Origin: Desmonostoc geniculatum HA4340-LM1
GTDB lineage: Bacteria > Cyanobacteriota > Cyanobacteriia > Cyanobacteriales > Nostocaceae
Direction: 5' to 3'
Length of the DNA stretch: 64,000 nt
Assembly: GCA_019359545.1 (NCBI GenBank)
Contig: JAHHHB010000001.1
Coordinates: 1-64,000 of the forward strand
In this document: piece after piece, positions 18,509 to 28,358 of the stretch
Numbering within the stretch: the first letter of the stretch is position 1
Layout: every line of letters starts with the position of its first letter
Position numbers and translations under genes: made by a program
The notes under the pieces: model-generated
What the model saw: only the letters and a program-made list of their open reading frames with translations
What the model was told of the DNA's origin: nothing
The model's database searches: none

Positions 18509-21500
18509 TTAGTCAACTTTGAACTGGCTAACGCTGGTTTCCAGTTGTTGTGAAGTCATCCGTAGTTCCTCAAAAGACTCGGAAATGTGGATGGCACTTT
18601 CTGAAGTCTTGCGGGCGATCGCCGAAACATCCATCATCGCCTCTGTCAACATCTGAGATTGCTGACTTTGATGGGAAACTGCTTGGGTAATTCCTTGTAC
18701 CAGTCCACCAATTTCGTTGGTAGCTGCCACGATCGCACTCAGGGAATGACGAGTCTCATCGATCAAGTTCGAGCCTTGGACAACTTGGCTAATACCCACT
18801 TCCATTGCTTCGGTAACTTCGTTGGTACCAGCTTGAATTTCTTGCACGAGTCGCTCAATTTCTGTGGTGGCACTAGCGGACTGATAAGCCAGGGAACGAA
18901 CTTCATCTGCAACCACCGCAAAGCCTTTGCCATACTCTCCAGCACGGGTAGCCTCAATGGCAGCATTGAGTGCCAGCAAATTAGTTTGAGTGGCAAAGTT
19001 TTCAATCAAACTTACTACTTTCGAGATTTTCTGAGAAGCTTCACCGAGGCGTTTAATCTTCTTCGCTGTTTCCGACACGGTTTCCCGAATCTCCAAAATC
19101 CCATCTACGGTTTTTTCCATCAGGGAATCACCAGCTTGGACGGTGCTATTAGCTCTTTGAACCGCCTGTCCTACTTTTTGAGCATCAGCAGCGACTATCT
19201 GGGTGGAAGTTACCATCACTTGTAATTGTTCCAGAGCGTGTTCCAGCCGTTCTGCCTGCTGTTGAGCTTGGTCAGATAGTTTTACTACTGAGGTAGTATT
19301 ATTGCTGGAATTTTCACTCACCCTGCCAGCAGCAATCTGCACTTGTCGCACTAAATCTCGCAAACTTTGGATCGTAGTATTGTAACCATCGGCGATCGTC
19401 CCAATTTCATCTTCAGATAGGGGCGCTCGAACGGTAAGATCGCCTCTGAAGGATGGTTCCAAAGCCATGAGAACGCGGATAGCTCCTTGTTGGAGTTTTT
19501 CGCGGGCGGTGCGTTCGCGCTCTGCTGCTTCTGCTAGTTGCTGCTCTTGAATACGCACCTGTGTTAGGTAATCTGCAAGATTGAGGGCAATACCAATCTG
19601 GACGCTGGCTTGGTTGAGAACATCCTCCTCGGATTGCTCCCACTGGCGCGGTGCGCTATTTTGATAAACTCCCATCAGCCCCCATAGCCGATTTTCTTGA
19701 AAAATCGGAGAAATCATGTAGGCTTTAGTTCCCCACATTTCTAACAATTGAATGTGACATTCGTCATGACCGACACTATATATATTGTCAACCCGCAAAC
19801 TTTCTTTGCGGACATAACGCCCTCCTTGGTTGTACTGGAGATAGGTATCTCTAACTCTGGCCAGGCTAGTTCCCACCAACTTAGGCCAATCCCCAGTCAC
19901 AGACTCAACTACAAATTCTCCAGACCAATCAGGCTCAAAACGGTAAACTCCAACTCGATCTACTTTGAGTAGCTGACGAAGTTCGTGGGTGGCAAACTGG
20001 ACAAATTCCAGAACATCACCATGACTTTGGGCCATCTCTGTTAACCGACTTGGCAGGCGATAGGAAAATCGGGCGTTTGCTACTTCCCGTTCTGCCAGTT
20101 TTGTCAGTTCCTCATTCTTGTTTAAGGTTTGTTGTAAGTATTGCGATTGCTGGACGGCAACCCCAAACTGCGTGCCGATTTTCGTTACCAAGTTGACTTC
20201 ATTCTCTTGCCATTGCCGCGGCCTATCATTCTGATATGCTCCTAACAATCCCCAGAGCTTGTTTCCGGCAATAATCGGGGTGATGATATAGGCTCTCATC
20301 TGGAATTGCTCGAGAATTTTTATGTGGCACTGGGCATGACCAGAAGTGTAAATGTCATTGATAACAAACGTCTCGTTGTGGCGATAGCGTCCACCTTGGG
20401 TTTGTTGGAGGTGTTCGTCTTCCCATACAGTCCTGATATCGGGGCCAACCAAAGCCACCCATTCACGACTGACGGATTCGGCAATAAACTCGCCACCCCA
20501 ATCTGGATTGAAGCGATACACTGCCAGACGATCGCATTCCAAATGCGATCGCAATTCTGGTAAGGCATTGCGGAAAATCGTATCTAGCTCTTGAACTTGG
20601 CGGATTTTTTCTGCCAGCCGTGTCAATGCTCGTTCCCCTTCTGCGGTTCTGGCTAATTCTGCATTCTTCTTCTTGAGCTGTTCGATATAGTTAATCTGCT
20701 GCAAGCCTATACCCATTTGCACAGCTACTTTTCGCAACAGTTGCACATCCTTGGATTTCCACTGCCGAGGGCCAGTATTTTGGTATGCTCCTAAAAAGCC
20801 CCAGAGTTTGTTTCCAGTAAAGATAGGAGCGATCGCGTAAGCTTTGGCCTGGATTTTTTCTAATATTTCTAAGTAGCACTGAACGTGACCGACAGTGTAA
20901 ATATCATCGACAACAAAAGTTTCATGATTGCGATAGCGTCCGCCCTGAGTTTCTTGTAAGTGATCGTCCATCCAAATCGTTTTGATGTCGGAACCAGCTA
21001 AAGACAGCCATTTATCTTTTACGGATTCGGCAACAAATTCTACACTCCAGTCGGGATGAAAGCGAAATACTGCTAGGCGATCGCACTGTAGTTGTTTGCG
21101 TAAACTTGGCAGCACATTCAGGAAAATTGTATCTGCCTCTTGAGCTTGGCGAATTTTTTCCACCATCCCTGTTAGCACCTGTTCCTCTTCTGCTGCCCGC
21201 GCCAACTCTGCATTCTTAGTTTTCAGTTCTTCAATGTACTCAACTTGCAGCATACTAAACCCCAACTGAATGCCCAATTTGGTTAGCAATCGCACCTCCT
21301 CGGAATTCCACTGGCGCGGGCTGCTATTTTGGTAAACTCCTAACAAGCCCCAAAGTTTGTTTCCAGCAAAAATAGGGGCGATGATGTAAGCTTTAACTTG
21401 GAATTGCTCTAACAGGTCGATGTGGCACTGGGCATAACCAACAGTATAGATGTCATTGACGGTCAAGGTTTCATTGTTGCGATAGCGTCCGCCTTGGGTT

Positions 21501-23755
21501 TGCTGTAGGTGTTCGTCTTCCCATACGGTTTTGATATCGGGGCCAACCAGAGCCACCCAGTCACTTCCTACAGATTCGGCAATAAATTCACCACCCCAGT
21601 CAGAGTTGAAGCGATATATTGCGAGGCGATCGCATTTGAACAAATGCCGCAATTCTGCCAAGGTAGTGCGATAGATGGTTTCTAGCTGTTGGGACTGACG
21701 CATTCTATCCGCCATTCGGGCGATCGCGTTTTCTACTTCAGCTACTTGTGTCATTTCGATATTTTTTAACCGTAGCTGTTCGATATATTCAGCTTGCTGG
21801 AGGGCAATGCTCAACGGTTCGCCGATCTGCAACAAAGCACCGATCTCTTCCTCAGTCCATTTCCGCACATCAGAATTCTGATAAGCTGCTAACAAACCCC
21901 AAAGATTACCAGCGCGGAAGATGGGAACATTAATGTATGCTTTGGCTTGGAACTTCTCTAATGTTTCTAAATAACAAGGTGAAAAACCAGCAGCAGAAAT
22001 ATCGTTGACTTTACGAAAGCGCGTTCCTTTGGCGTACATTCCACCCTGGGTTTCCTTCAGATAGGTATCGGCATCAGGTTTAACAGGGGAGCCATAGTCT
22101 TTAACATTACAACGCTCTGAAGATATCAGACCTGTTTTTAAAATGCTGTCTTGTTCCTGCATCTCCAACAGTGACGGCCAACCAGCAGCCACAGATTCAG
22201 CGATCACTTCTCCACTCCAGTCTGGATAAATTTGATAAACGACAACGCGATCGCATTTTAAAAATCGCCGCAACTCTTGGGTTGTAGTGCGGAAAAGAGT
22301 GCGAAGATCCGTTGCTTGCCCAATCTTTTCAATGATGCGGAAAACAGTACGTTCTCGTTCCACAAGTTTGGCTGACTCCTCAGAGCGGTGATAAAGTTGT
22401 TGCTGATATTGCAACTGTTGAATAGCAATACCAGACAGAGATGCAACCTGCACCATTAGGCGAACTTCACTATCTTTCCACTGACGAGGCTGAGAATTTT
22501 GATAGGCAGCCAGCAAGCCCCACAACTTTTCTCCCTGGAAGATGGCAACAATAATGTATGCTTTGGCTTGATAGGTTTCTAAAACTTTGATATAGCAGTC
22601 AGAAAAACCAGCACTGTAGATATCATTAGTGACTCGATAAATCTGTCCGCGATGGAAATTTTTGCCTTGGGTGTGCTGAATGTAGCTATCTGCACTGGGC
22701 GATCGCCCTGTTGTCCCAACCAATCCGCCTTCGTCTGCAAAGTTCCTCACACTGCAATAGTTAACGTTATTGACAATTGCTGGGTTGTTTCGCTGTTCTT
22801 CTAATAGAGAAACCCACTCAGATCCAACAGATTCAGCGACAAATTCCCCACTCCAATCTGGCTGGAAACGATAGATTGTCACGCGATCGCATTTTAGTGA
22901 CTGTCTTACTTCTTGGGTAGCAATGCGAAAGATGGTATCCAAATCTTTGGACTGGAGAATTTTATTCGCTACACCAGTAAGGATTTGGTCTTTTTCCACT
23001 TCTTGTTGCAACGTAGCCTGAATCACGGCAACTTGCAGTTGCGCTTGTAATTCCTGGGCGATTAATTTTAGTAACTGAATTTCAGCATTCTGCCACTGGC
23101 GAGGAGCGGTGCATTGCTGTACTACCAACAAACCCCAAACCCCATCTTTTGCTAAGATTGGCAAGCTCACACAAGCTCTGATCTGAAACCGATCCACGAG
23201 CTGCTTTTGGTAAGGAGACAAACTTGCAATGTAGGTATCCGCGATCGCTGCTAATTTTTCTTGTTGATAAAGCTTGGCAGAACCTAACCCAAAAGTGACG
23301 GCGGGCAGTTTTTCCTTCAGCATTGGGGTAAACCCATCCCTCATCGCCTCCGCAACAACTATCCCCAGCGTCGGATTCGTAAACTCATACAGCACCACGC
23401 GATCGGCTTGCAGGGCGCTTTGTACCTCCATGACAGCAGTAGCCAGCAAGGTATCTAGATCGGAAAATTGGCGGATTTTGCTGGCGATCGCCTCTACTTG
23501 CTCTACTTCTAATGCATCTCCTCCGTCTTGATATGGCAACACACTTACCAGTTCTTTTAACTTGCGGATTCTCTCTCGCAAAGGCCCTGTTTCCACCCAA
23601 TCAGCTTGATCCAGTTCAGTTCGTAATTCTTCTAGAGCGGAGGTGATTTGCTGTTTTGCTGGTACATCAACGGTATGCCCGTTATCAGTTTCCTTATAAC
23701 CGTTCCTGGGATTTGAGTGAGGTTGGCTGGATCTAAGATTGTGTTGCGCTACCAT
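18509..23755 (-). CDS. ptxD: Seven-GAF cyanobacteriochrome methyl-accepting protein (phototaxis photoreceptor)
   Basis: 1748 aa, no transmembrane segment. GAF1 (about 98-240) has no chromophore Cys. GAF2-GAF7 each have the bilin-binding Cys before His or Tyr: Cys387, Cys594, Cys777, Cys960, Cys1143 and Cys1333. GAF2 and GAF3 also have a second Cys (Cys334 and Cys549) in an inserted loop, as in insert-Cys CBCRs. GAF4-GAF6 have the red/green type signature with TQGGRYRN or TQGGRYRH and Asp before Ile-Tyr. A HAMP-like segment (about 1440-1500) and the MCP hairpin with [16 protein letters not shown] follow. The layout equals N. punctiforme PtxD (NpF2164). It would sense light direction and drive PtxE. 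Confidence 0.92.
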   Translation of the reverse strand: MVAQHNLRSSQPHSNPRNGYKETDNGHTVDVPAKQQITSALEELRTELDQADWVETGPLRERIRKLKELVSVLPYQDGGDALEVEQVEAIASKIRQFSDLDTLLATAVMEVQSALQADRVVLYEFTNPTLGIVVAEAMRDGFTPMLKEKLPAVTFGLGSAKLYQQEKLAAIADTYIASLSPYQKQLVDRFQIRACVSLPILAKDGVWGLLVVQQCTAPRQWQNAEIQLLKLIAQELQAQLQVAVIQATLQQEVEKDQILTGVANKILQSKDLDTIFRIATQEVRQSLKCDRVTIYRFQPDWSGEFVAESVGSEWVSLLEEQRNNPAIVNNVNYCSVRNFADEGGLVGTTGRSPSADSYIQHTQGKNFHRGQIYRVTNDIYSAGFSDCYIKVLETYQAKAYIIVAIFQGEKLWGLLAAYQNSQPRQWKDSEVRLMVQVASLSGIAIQQLQYQQQLYHRSEESAKLVERERTVFRIIEKIGQATDLRTLFRTTTQELRRFLKCDRVVVYQIYPDWSGEVIAESVAAGWPSLLEMQEQDSILKTGLISSERCNVKDYGSPVKPDADTYLKETQGGMYAKGTRFRKVNDISAAGFSPCYLETLEKFQAKAYINVPIFRAGNLWGLLAAYQNSDVRKWTEEEIGALLQIGEPLSIALQQAEYIEQLRLKNIEMTQVAEVENAIARMADRMRQSQQLETIYRTTLAELRHLFKCDRLAIYRFNSDWGGEFIAESVGSDWVALVGPDIKTVWEDEHLQQTQGGRYRNNETLTVNDIYTVGYAQCHIDLLEQFQVKAYIIAPIFAGNKLWGLLGVYQNSSPRQWNSEEVRLLTKLGIQLGFSMLQVEYIEELKTKNAELARAAEEEQVLTGMVEKIRQAQEADTIFLNVLPSLRKQLQCDRLAVFRFHPDWSVEFVAESVKDKWLSLAGSDIKTIWMDDHLQETQGGRYRNHETFVVDDIYTVGHVQCYLEILEKIQAKAYAIAPIFTGNKLWGFLGAYQNTGPRQWKSKDVQLLRKVAVQMGIGLQQINYIEQLKKKNAELARTAEGERALTRLAEKIRQVQELDTIFRNALPELRSHLECDRLAVYRFNPDWGGEFIAESVSREWVALVGPDIRTVWEDEHLQQTQGGRYRHNETFVINDIYTSGHAQCHIKILEQFQMRAYIITPIIAGNKLWGLLGAYQNDRPRQWQENEVNLVTKIGTQFGVAVQQSQYLQQTLNKNEELTKLAEREVANARFSYRLPSRLTEMAQSHGDVLEFVQFATHELRQLLKVDRVGVYRFEPDWSGEFVVESVTGDWPKLVGTSLARVRDTYLQYNQGGRYVRKESLRVDNIYSVGHDECHIQLLEMWGTKAYMISPIFQENRLWGLMGVYQNSAPRQWEQSEEDVLNQASVQIGIALNLADYLTQVRIQEQQLAEAAERERTAREKLQQGAIRVLMALEPSFRGDLTVRAPLSEDEIGTIADGYNTTIQSLRDLVRQVQIAAGRVSENSSNNTTSVVKLSDQAQQQAERLEHALEQLQVMVTSTQIVAADAQKVGQAVQRANSTVQAGDSLMEKTVDGILEIRETVSETAKKIKRLGEASQKISKVVSLIENFATQTNLLALNAAIEATRAGEYGKGFAVVADEVRSLAYQSASATTEIERLVQEIQAGTNEVTEAMEVGISQVVQGSNLIDETRHSLSAIVAATNEIGGLVQGITQAVSHQSQQSQMLTEAMMDVSAIARKTSESAIHISESFEELRMTSQQLETSVSQFKVD

Positions 23756-23844
23756 GATCTTTCTTGCTATGAAGGTTGTCGGAGTTAAGAAGTAGAATGC
23801 TTCAGAGGGCTACTTAGGGATTACCAAGAAATAAATTATCCACT

Positions 23845-23905
23845 CTTGTGGGGTGGACATCTTGTCCGCCCTATGATCTGGGCGGACAGATGTCCACCCC
23901 ACAAG
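23845..23905. repeat. Long hairpin repeat in the ptxC-ptxD gap
   Basis: Arms at 23845-23871 and 23880-23905 are inverted complements over 26 bp with one unpaired base and an 8-nt loop (TATGATCT). The arm starts CTTGTGGGGTGGACATC. A related pair lies inside the element at 42639-42764. In the ptx mRNA it would make a very stable stem just before ptxD. Confidence 0.8.
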
Positions 23906-23927
23906 AAAATAGGCAAGTCTGAGTAGT

Positions 23928-24461
23928 TCACAGAGGCTGAAGGGCTTGAATCACAACATGGGTGTCAAGTAACATCAAAGGGCTACCTTGAGAATCCACA
24001 AAGTAACCCTGTAAGAACGAGCCTAATCTGGCGGGTAACATCGATGCCGAAATCGCTAACCGCTCTTGGGGATCGTAAACTTCAATGGTATTGACTTGTT
24101 CCACCAACAGCCCGACGGTTTGATTCTGGACTTGAACAAGCATCGCCATACCAGAGTTACGCACACCTTCTCGCCGACACCAGTGTGTTGCTCCCAACAA
24201 ACATGCTAAATCAAGAATCCAGATCGCTTCTCCCCGCCAATTCATTATGCCTAATAAGAATTCTGCTACCTGCGGTACTGGTAAAATCTCGGTGAGTGCA
24301 ACCTGAATTACTCCCCGCAAATCAGCTAATGGGAGTAACCCATTTACCTTTCCATTCAACGGAAATCTTAAAAACCTCTGGTTGTTTCCTTGAGGAGAGT
24401 TTTCAAGTCGAAATTGGCTATTTATGGGTAGTTCTCTAAAGCTATTATTGCCCTGTACCAT
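23928..24461 (-). CDS. ptxC: CheW-like adaptor of the phototaxis operon
   Basis: 177 aa, one CheW domain. Visible: RFLRFPLNGKVNGLLPLADLRGVI, the conserved EFLLGIMNWRGEAIWILDLACLLG, and MLVQVQNQTVGLLVEQV. It couples PtxD to PtxE. It lies 14 bp after the CheY-type gene and 172 bp before ptxD, and that gap holds a long hairpin. The position matches PixI/PtxC in known phototaxis operons; the symbol rests on order and domain type. Confidence 0.85.
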   Translation of the reverse strand: MVQGNNSFRELPINSQFRLENSPQGNNQRFLRFPLNGKVNGLLPLADLRGVIQVALTEILPVPQVAEFLLGIMNWRGEAIWILDLACLLGATHWCRREGVRNSGMAMLVQVQNQTVGLLVEQVNTIEVYDPQERLAISASMLPARLGSFLQGYFVDSQGSPLMLLDTHVVIQALQPL

Positions 24462-24475
24462 TGCCCCAGTTTCCT

Positions 24476-24838
24476 TTAGCGAATAAATTTATTAACAGTC
24501 TGGAGCAAGGTATTTTCATCTACAGGTTTGACTAAATAGCCATCAGCACCACTCATAGTGCCCCAAGTTTTATCAACATCTGTGTTTTTAGTTGAGCAAA
24601 TCACTACCGGGATTGCTTTTGTTGTCGGATCGGCTTTCAACTTACGGCAGAACTCAAATCCACTTTGTCCTGGCAAAATCAAATCTAGTAGAATCAAGTC
24701 AGGTTTTTGTTGTTTTAACCGCAGTTGAGCCTCTTCACCACTGCGAACTTCATAAACTGAATATCCTCCTTGCTCTAGGTAACGTGTCATCTTTTCGGAT
24801 TCTGTGAGGCTATCTTCAACTAAAAGAACTTTTTTCAT
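24476..24838 (-). CDS. ptxB: CheY-type response regulator of the phototaxis operon
   Basis: 120 aa, receiver only: KKVLLVEDSLTE, Asp in LILLDLILPGQSG, Thr/Ser in VVICSTKNTD, Lys in GYLVKPVDE. It is of the PixH/PilH type found second in PatA-CheY-CheW-MCP-CheA operons. In such systems it is thought to compete with the PatA-type regulator for phosphate. It precedes ptxC by 14 bp. Confidence 0.88.
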   Translation of the reverse strand: MKKVLLVEDSLTESEKMTRYLEQGGYSVYEVRSGEEAQLRLKQQKPDLILLDLILPGQSGFEFCRKLKADPTTKAIPVVICSTKNTDVDKTWGTMSGADGYLVKPVDENTLLQTVNKFIR

Positions 24839-24840
24839 TT

Positions 24841-24924
24841 TTTCCTAATTATTTAATTGAGAATTTGAAAAATAATTGCGTTTATTTCCTAACTATTTCA
24901 TTCAGTATTTGAAAAATAATTGCG
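24841..24924. repeat. 40-bp direct repeat in the ptxA-ptxB gap
   Basis: 24841-24880 and 24885-24924 both begin TTTCCTAA and end TTGAAAAATAATTGCG, with about five mismatches. The pair lies immediately upstream of ptxB. It may be a tandem duplication of a binding site or an old repeat; I see no hairpin. Confidence 0.7.
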
Positions 24925-25027
24925 ACAAATGAATTAACACCAACCCAGATGTAGAAACCAATTCCCAATCCAAAATCTTTTTTGAAAATGGATATAGAGG
25001 AGCCACTGAAATGACTACCGCTTCAAC

Positions 25028-26359
25028 CTAAACGCTTAAATACTTGTGAAGCACATTGAGTACTTTCTCTGCTTCTACCGGTTTACCCAAAAAGTCAGTT
25101 GCCCCTACTAATTTTGCTCGCATCCGATCTACTATTCCATCTTTCCCGGTTAAGATGACAACCGGCACATCTTTGAGACTTGGAGTTTTACGGATTTGAG
25201 AACAAATTTCATAGCCATTGACTTTTGGCATCAACAGATCCAAAAAAATGAAGTCGGGCTTGCTTTTAATTAGGTTTAAAACTGCCGTCAAGGACTCTTG
25301 AATGCCAACAAAGCGATAACCTTGATGGGTGAGAATTTCCTCCAAACTGCGACAGATTGTCGGACTATCATCCACACAGGCTACTAAAGGTCTTGAGACA
25401 TCAATAATTGCTTTACTAGCTGCTGGGGGACCAACTTGTATAACAGTGTTCTCTTCTTTCTTCAGTGAAGAATTGAAATTATTAACTGCACTGGATGGGC
25501 TGACAATTTCTTTACTAGTCGCTGCTGGAGCAACTTTGTTGAAATTGGGCGCAACTTGTATAACAGTGTCCTCTTCTGTCTTGAGTGAAGAATTGGAATT
25601 ATTAACTGCATTGGATGGGTTGCCAGTTTCTTGACTAATCCCAACCTGCCTGAGCTTTGGGGTGGGTGAAAAAGCGATCGCCCCTGTTTTTACCAATGTC
25701 ATCAATAACCGAGTCAAAGCTAAGACATCCCGACCGCTTTTTTGCCCTAGACCTCGTAAAGTTTTTGTGCCATCAACTAGAGCAATAATCTGTTTAGAGG
25801 ATGCTTGTCCTTGGAGTAGCTCAATTTGTTGAATGATCGGAAATAAATTGGGCGAGTAGGTTGCCAGTCCTGCATCTCGCCATTCTTGCCATGCTTGTGT
25901 AGCCTGTTTCAAGACTTCCTCTGTTGGTATTACAGCTAGGAGAACCCCAGGAACTTCACCAACAACGGTAGTATGTGACAACTGCCCTGCTGGATTGTCG
26001 CCATTTCTTTTGGCTTCAATGTGCTGCATTATATCAAACAGGACTTCAGCTATTGAGCTTGTAATCAGGCTAACAAGTTGTTGTTGTTCGATTAATTTTT
26101 GTTCTCGCAATTTAACAAGAATAGAATACTCTCGATAATTTTCCTGGGGAGAGACAAGCTGCTCCAACTGTGTCACATCCAGATTAGAACAGTACCGCAA
26201 CAAGTGTCGTCGCCATCGCTCATCGGCATTAGAACCGCCAGCCTGCCAAATTAATCTTCCTAAACGAAAATATAGCGTCCAAGTCGGCCCATCTCTTGCT
26301 TCAAGATTCAGCCTGCCTGTAAATAATTTAGTTTGAAGTTGGTTGATCAATTGATTCAC
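25028..26359 (-). CDS. ptxA: PatA-family response regulator of the phototaxis operon
   Basis: 443 aa from GTG 26359. The N-terminal PatA domain (about 1-190) has LFTGRLNLEARDG and LYFRLGRLIWQAGGSNADERWRRHL; the C-terminal receiver (about 325-440) has Asp in FIFLDLLMPKVNG and Lys in DFLGKPVEAE. Proteins of this type (PixG, TaxP1, PtxA) form the output of phototaxis systems acting on type IV pili. Start: AAGGAGG at 26371-26377 is a near-perfect Shine-Dalgarno and GTG 26359 is the next start; the frame runs open to a TTG at 26446, but those 29 codons show no family similarity. The linker contains an internal duplication (NNSNSSLKTEED and NNFNSSLKKEEN). Confidence 0.85.
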   Translation of the reverse strand: MNQLINQLQTKLFTGRLNLEARDGPTWTLYFRLGRLIWQAGGSNADERWRRHLLRYCSNLDVTQLEQLVSPQENYREYSILVKLREQKLIEQQQLVSLITSSIAEVLFDIMQHIEAKRNGDNPAGQLSHTTVVGEVPGVLLAVIPTEEVLKQATQAWQEWRDAGLATYSPNLFPIIQQIELLQGQASSKQIIALVDGTKTLRGLGQKSGRDVLALTRLLMTLVKTGAIAFSPTPKLRQVGISQETGNPSNAVNNSNSSLKTEEDTVIQVAPNFNKVAPAATSKEIVSPSSAVNNFNSSLKKEENTVIQVGPPAASKAIIDVSRPLVACVDDSPTICRSLEEILTHQGYRFVGIQESLTAVLNLIKSKPDFIFLDLLMPKVNGYEICSQIRKTPSLKDVPVVILTGKDGIVDRMRAKLVGATDFLGKPVEAEKVLNVLHKYLSV

Positions 26360-26768
26360 AATAGATCGCACCTCCTTATATATCTTGAGTTTTGCATTTA
26401 CATTAGAATTCCTCAAACAATCCAGCTTACTAACTTCATCGTGCAATTGCCAATAGCACAGTTCAAAACCTTGATTGAGCTACCTAAACTTGTTATATCC
26501 CTTTCCAATCTGGATATTTTTAAAGTTAAAAACCGGAAACTTGAACAAAGATTTAAGCTCTTTTTCTAATTATCAATAGGTTAACTTTTTGCCATATTAC
26601 ATCTACTGAGCAAATTGCTTGTCAATACAGACCTGAAAAAGATGGAAATGTTGAATACTACAAAGCATAGACCAGCTTTAATGTTTATCGATTGTGTACT
26701 ATGCGTGCTGAAGGCCAAAGACACAAGCGATCGCCAGCTAGTCTGCAAATACAAAAAATGAACTGCAA
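26360..26768. promoter_or_regulatory. Region upstream of the ptx operon
   Basis: About 400 bp without a gene separates the phototaxis operon from the gvp genes on the same strand. It holds the strong Shine-Dalgarno AAGGAGG of ptxA (26371-26377) and, farther up, AT-rich sequence likely to contain the operon promoter. I could not assign -10 and -35 boxes with confidence. Confidence 0.45.
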
Positions 26769-26886
26769 TTACAGCAGTTTTCATGTATTTAGACCACAGT
26801 CTTGTTTCTTATTTTCTTCCTTTGCGCCTTTGCGTCTTTGCGTGAGATAAAAATAGTGTGGTTCATTTACCTGAAAATTGCTGTAA
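26769..26886. repeat. 118-bp dispersed repeat, copy 2, overlapping a coding end
   Basis: Identical to 9582-9699. Read on the minus strand, positions 26886-26781 are in frame with the GvpC-like gene and provide its last 35 codons and stop. Confidence 0.85.
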
Positions 26887-27590
26887 GTTTGTCCAGAAAT
26901 TGCTTGTTGCCGAATAAAGTATTGGCGATCGCGTTGTTCTAGTACGCCTTGCTTGATCAAGGAGCGCAGAATATCTATCGTTTGCACCCGGCTTAAGCCT
27001 ATGACTTCTTCAATTTCTATTAGAGTAGCTCCTTGGGCTTGCTGAATGTATTGCTGCACTTTAGATTTAGCAGTATCCGCATTCAAGGTAGGCACTTTCT
27101 TAGTCATGGTATTGACGGCAGGACGAAAACCATTGGCTTTAATTGCAGAACGGGAGATTGACCATTTTGGAACTGTTGCAACTAATTTCTCTTCTTTAGC
27201 AGGAGTCGGGGAAACTGCTTGTTCATGACTGTAATCGCCCCAAACACTGTTATGCAAGATTTCCCGGAAATTTTGCAAGTTTTGGAATAATGCCTGAGCT
27301 TTTGCTGCCCGCTGTTGGCGGTATTCTTGCTGGCGTTGCCAGACATCTGTTTTTATTTGCAATATTTCCAATTGCCGGTCTACAATCTCTTGCTGAAATT
27401 GCTGCTGTTGTAGCTTTCTGTTGTTGTCAAGCGTGCTAACAAAACTGCTCAATTCTTGATGAAGCACATCTGCTTGCAACTGAAATTCTTGTTGAATTAG
27501 CTGTTTCCATTGGTTAACTTTTTGACGGCGTTCAGCAGTTATTTGCAATCGCTGCGATCGCTCTTGTTCCCATAAATTCTTGAGAGCCAT
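26781..27590 (-). CDS. GvpC-like coiled-coil protein with C-terminal winged helix
   Basis: 269 aa. Residues 1-120 are helical, Gln/Arg-rich and loosely repetitive (MALKNLWEQERSQRLQITAE, then QQEFQLQADVLHQELSSFV and similar), as in GvpC-like proteins of cyanobacteria, and it follows gvpA where gvpC normally lies. The strict 33-residue GvpC repeats are not seen. Residues about 165-232 look like a winged helix (QQAQGATLIEIEEVIGLSRV, then LIKQGVLEQRDRQYFIR). The last 35 residues (235-269) are encoded by a dispersed repeat. It may strengthen the vesicle wall, but the winged helix is unexpected for that role. The identification rests on position and composition. Confidence 0.6.
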   Translation of the reverse strand: MALKNLWEQERSQRLQITAERRQKVNQWKQLIQQEFQLQADVLHQELSSFVSTLDNNRKLQQQQFQQEIVDRQLEILQIKTDVWQRQQEYRQQRAAKAQALFQNLQNFREILHNSVWGDYSHEQAVSPTPAKEEKLVATVPKWSISRSAIKANGFRPAVNTMTKKVPTLNADTAKSKVQQYIQQAQGATLIEIEEVIGLSRVQTIDILRSLIKQGVLEQRDRQYFIRQQAISGQTYSNFQVNEPHYFYLTQRRKGAKEENKKQDCGLNT

Positions 27591-27932
27591 CAGCTGAAAT
27601 CTCCTATTTTGTTAACTAGAAATATTAAAACAGAATTCTGAATTCTGAATTCTGAATTCTGAATCAATTTGGTGGGGGACTTAAACCCACTTATTCAGAC
27701 GCAACGCTCGAGTACTCGCTAACGCTCCGCTATCGAGGACTCGCTCTAAGGGAAGCCATGCCGTTGGCGTTGGCGTTGGCGAAGCCTCTCTTCGAGAAGC
27801 CTCTCGTAGAGAAGGCTTTACGCTGCGTTATCCACCAGTCATACTGAATACCCAACTGAATTCTGACTCCTGACTCCTGAATTCTTTCTTGTTAAATAGG
27901 AGCCATAAAGACTCCCTTTTTCTAATGTGGTG
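27591..27932. other. gvpA to gvpC-like gap with short tandem repeats
   Basis: Positions 27633-27660 carry four copies of GAATTCT. About 27764-27784 has three or more GTTGGC units followed by GAAGCCTCTC repeats that can fold back. No gene is visible. In other cyanobacteria a stem-loop after gvpA limits read-through into gvpC; these repeats could do the same. Confidence 0.5.
27633..27660. repeat. Four tandem copies of GAATTCT
   Basis: Heptamer repeats follow without interruption and continue as a partial fifth copy. The short tandemly repeated repetitive (STRR) sequences of heterocystous cyanobacteria are typically heptamers. Confidence 0.8.
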
Positions 27933-28154
27933 TTAAGCAGCAGATGGAACAGCAGCCTGGGATGTTAAACCAACTGCTTCGGCATATCTTAAGTAAGTTT
28001 CAACTGAAGCAATCACAATCCGAGCTTCTATTGATAGCAGTTCAATCCCAACTAAAGAAACACGTACCCAAGCATCAACTACAATTCCTTTGTCTAAAAT
28101 GCGGTCAATAACTTCAGCCAGACTTGAAGATGAGTTAACTTTTTCAACAGCCAT
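27933..28154 (-). CDS. gvpA: Gas vesicle structural protein GvpA
   Basis: 73 aa, practically the canonical sequence: [40 protein letters not shown], then [22 protein letters not shown]. GvpA monomers form the ribs of the hollow, gas-filled protein shell that gives buoyancy. AGAGGA lies a few bases before the ATG. The gene stands downstream of gvpN-J-K-F and the AAA+ gene, whereas in most cyanobacteria gvpA leads the operon. The 204-bp gap upstream is long enough for an own promoter. Confidence 0.98.
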   Translation of the reverse strand: MAVEKVNSSSSLAEVIDRILDKGIVVDAWVRVSLVGIELLSIEARIVIASVETYLRYAEAVGLTSQAAVPSAA

Positions 28155-28358
28155 TTTCTTTTCCTCTCACAACTCTAATTATTGATTTAATCTTGCTCTG
28201 ATTGAGCAGTAGGTAAAACTTACACAATGTGTTTTATTCTTCCTGGGTTTAGTGTTCCCAAAAATATAAGATAAATATAAGAAAATAAAAAAATTAAATA
28301 AAAAATTAGATCGTCTTTATTCTTTCTGGGAAAGTTTTAAATATTATTTTTTATGAAT
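28155..28358 (-). promoter_or_regulatory. gvpA: gvpA upstream region with a 16-bp direct repeat
   Basis: Very AT-rich. TTTTATTCTTCCTGGG (28232-28247) and CTTTATTCTTTCTGGG (28315-28330) agree at 14 of 16 bases and are 83 bp apart. GvpA is needed in large amounts, so a dedicated promoter with a duplicated regulator site is plausible, but that is inference. Several TATAAT-like stretches exist, and I cannot choose between them. Confidence 0.4.

Noticed and set aside
26360-26446. Longer N-terminus for the PatA-type regulator from TTG 26446
   Set aside because: A strong Shine-Dalgarno lies inside this stretch and points to GTG 26359; the extra 29 residues have no family similarity.
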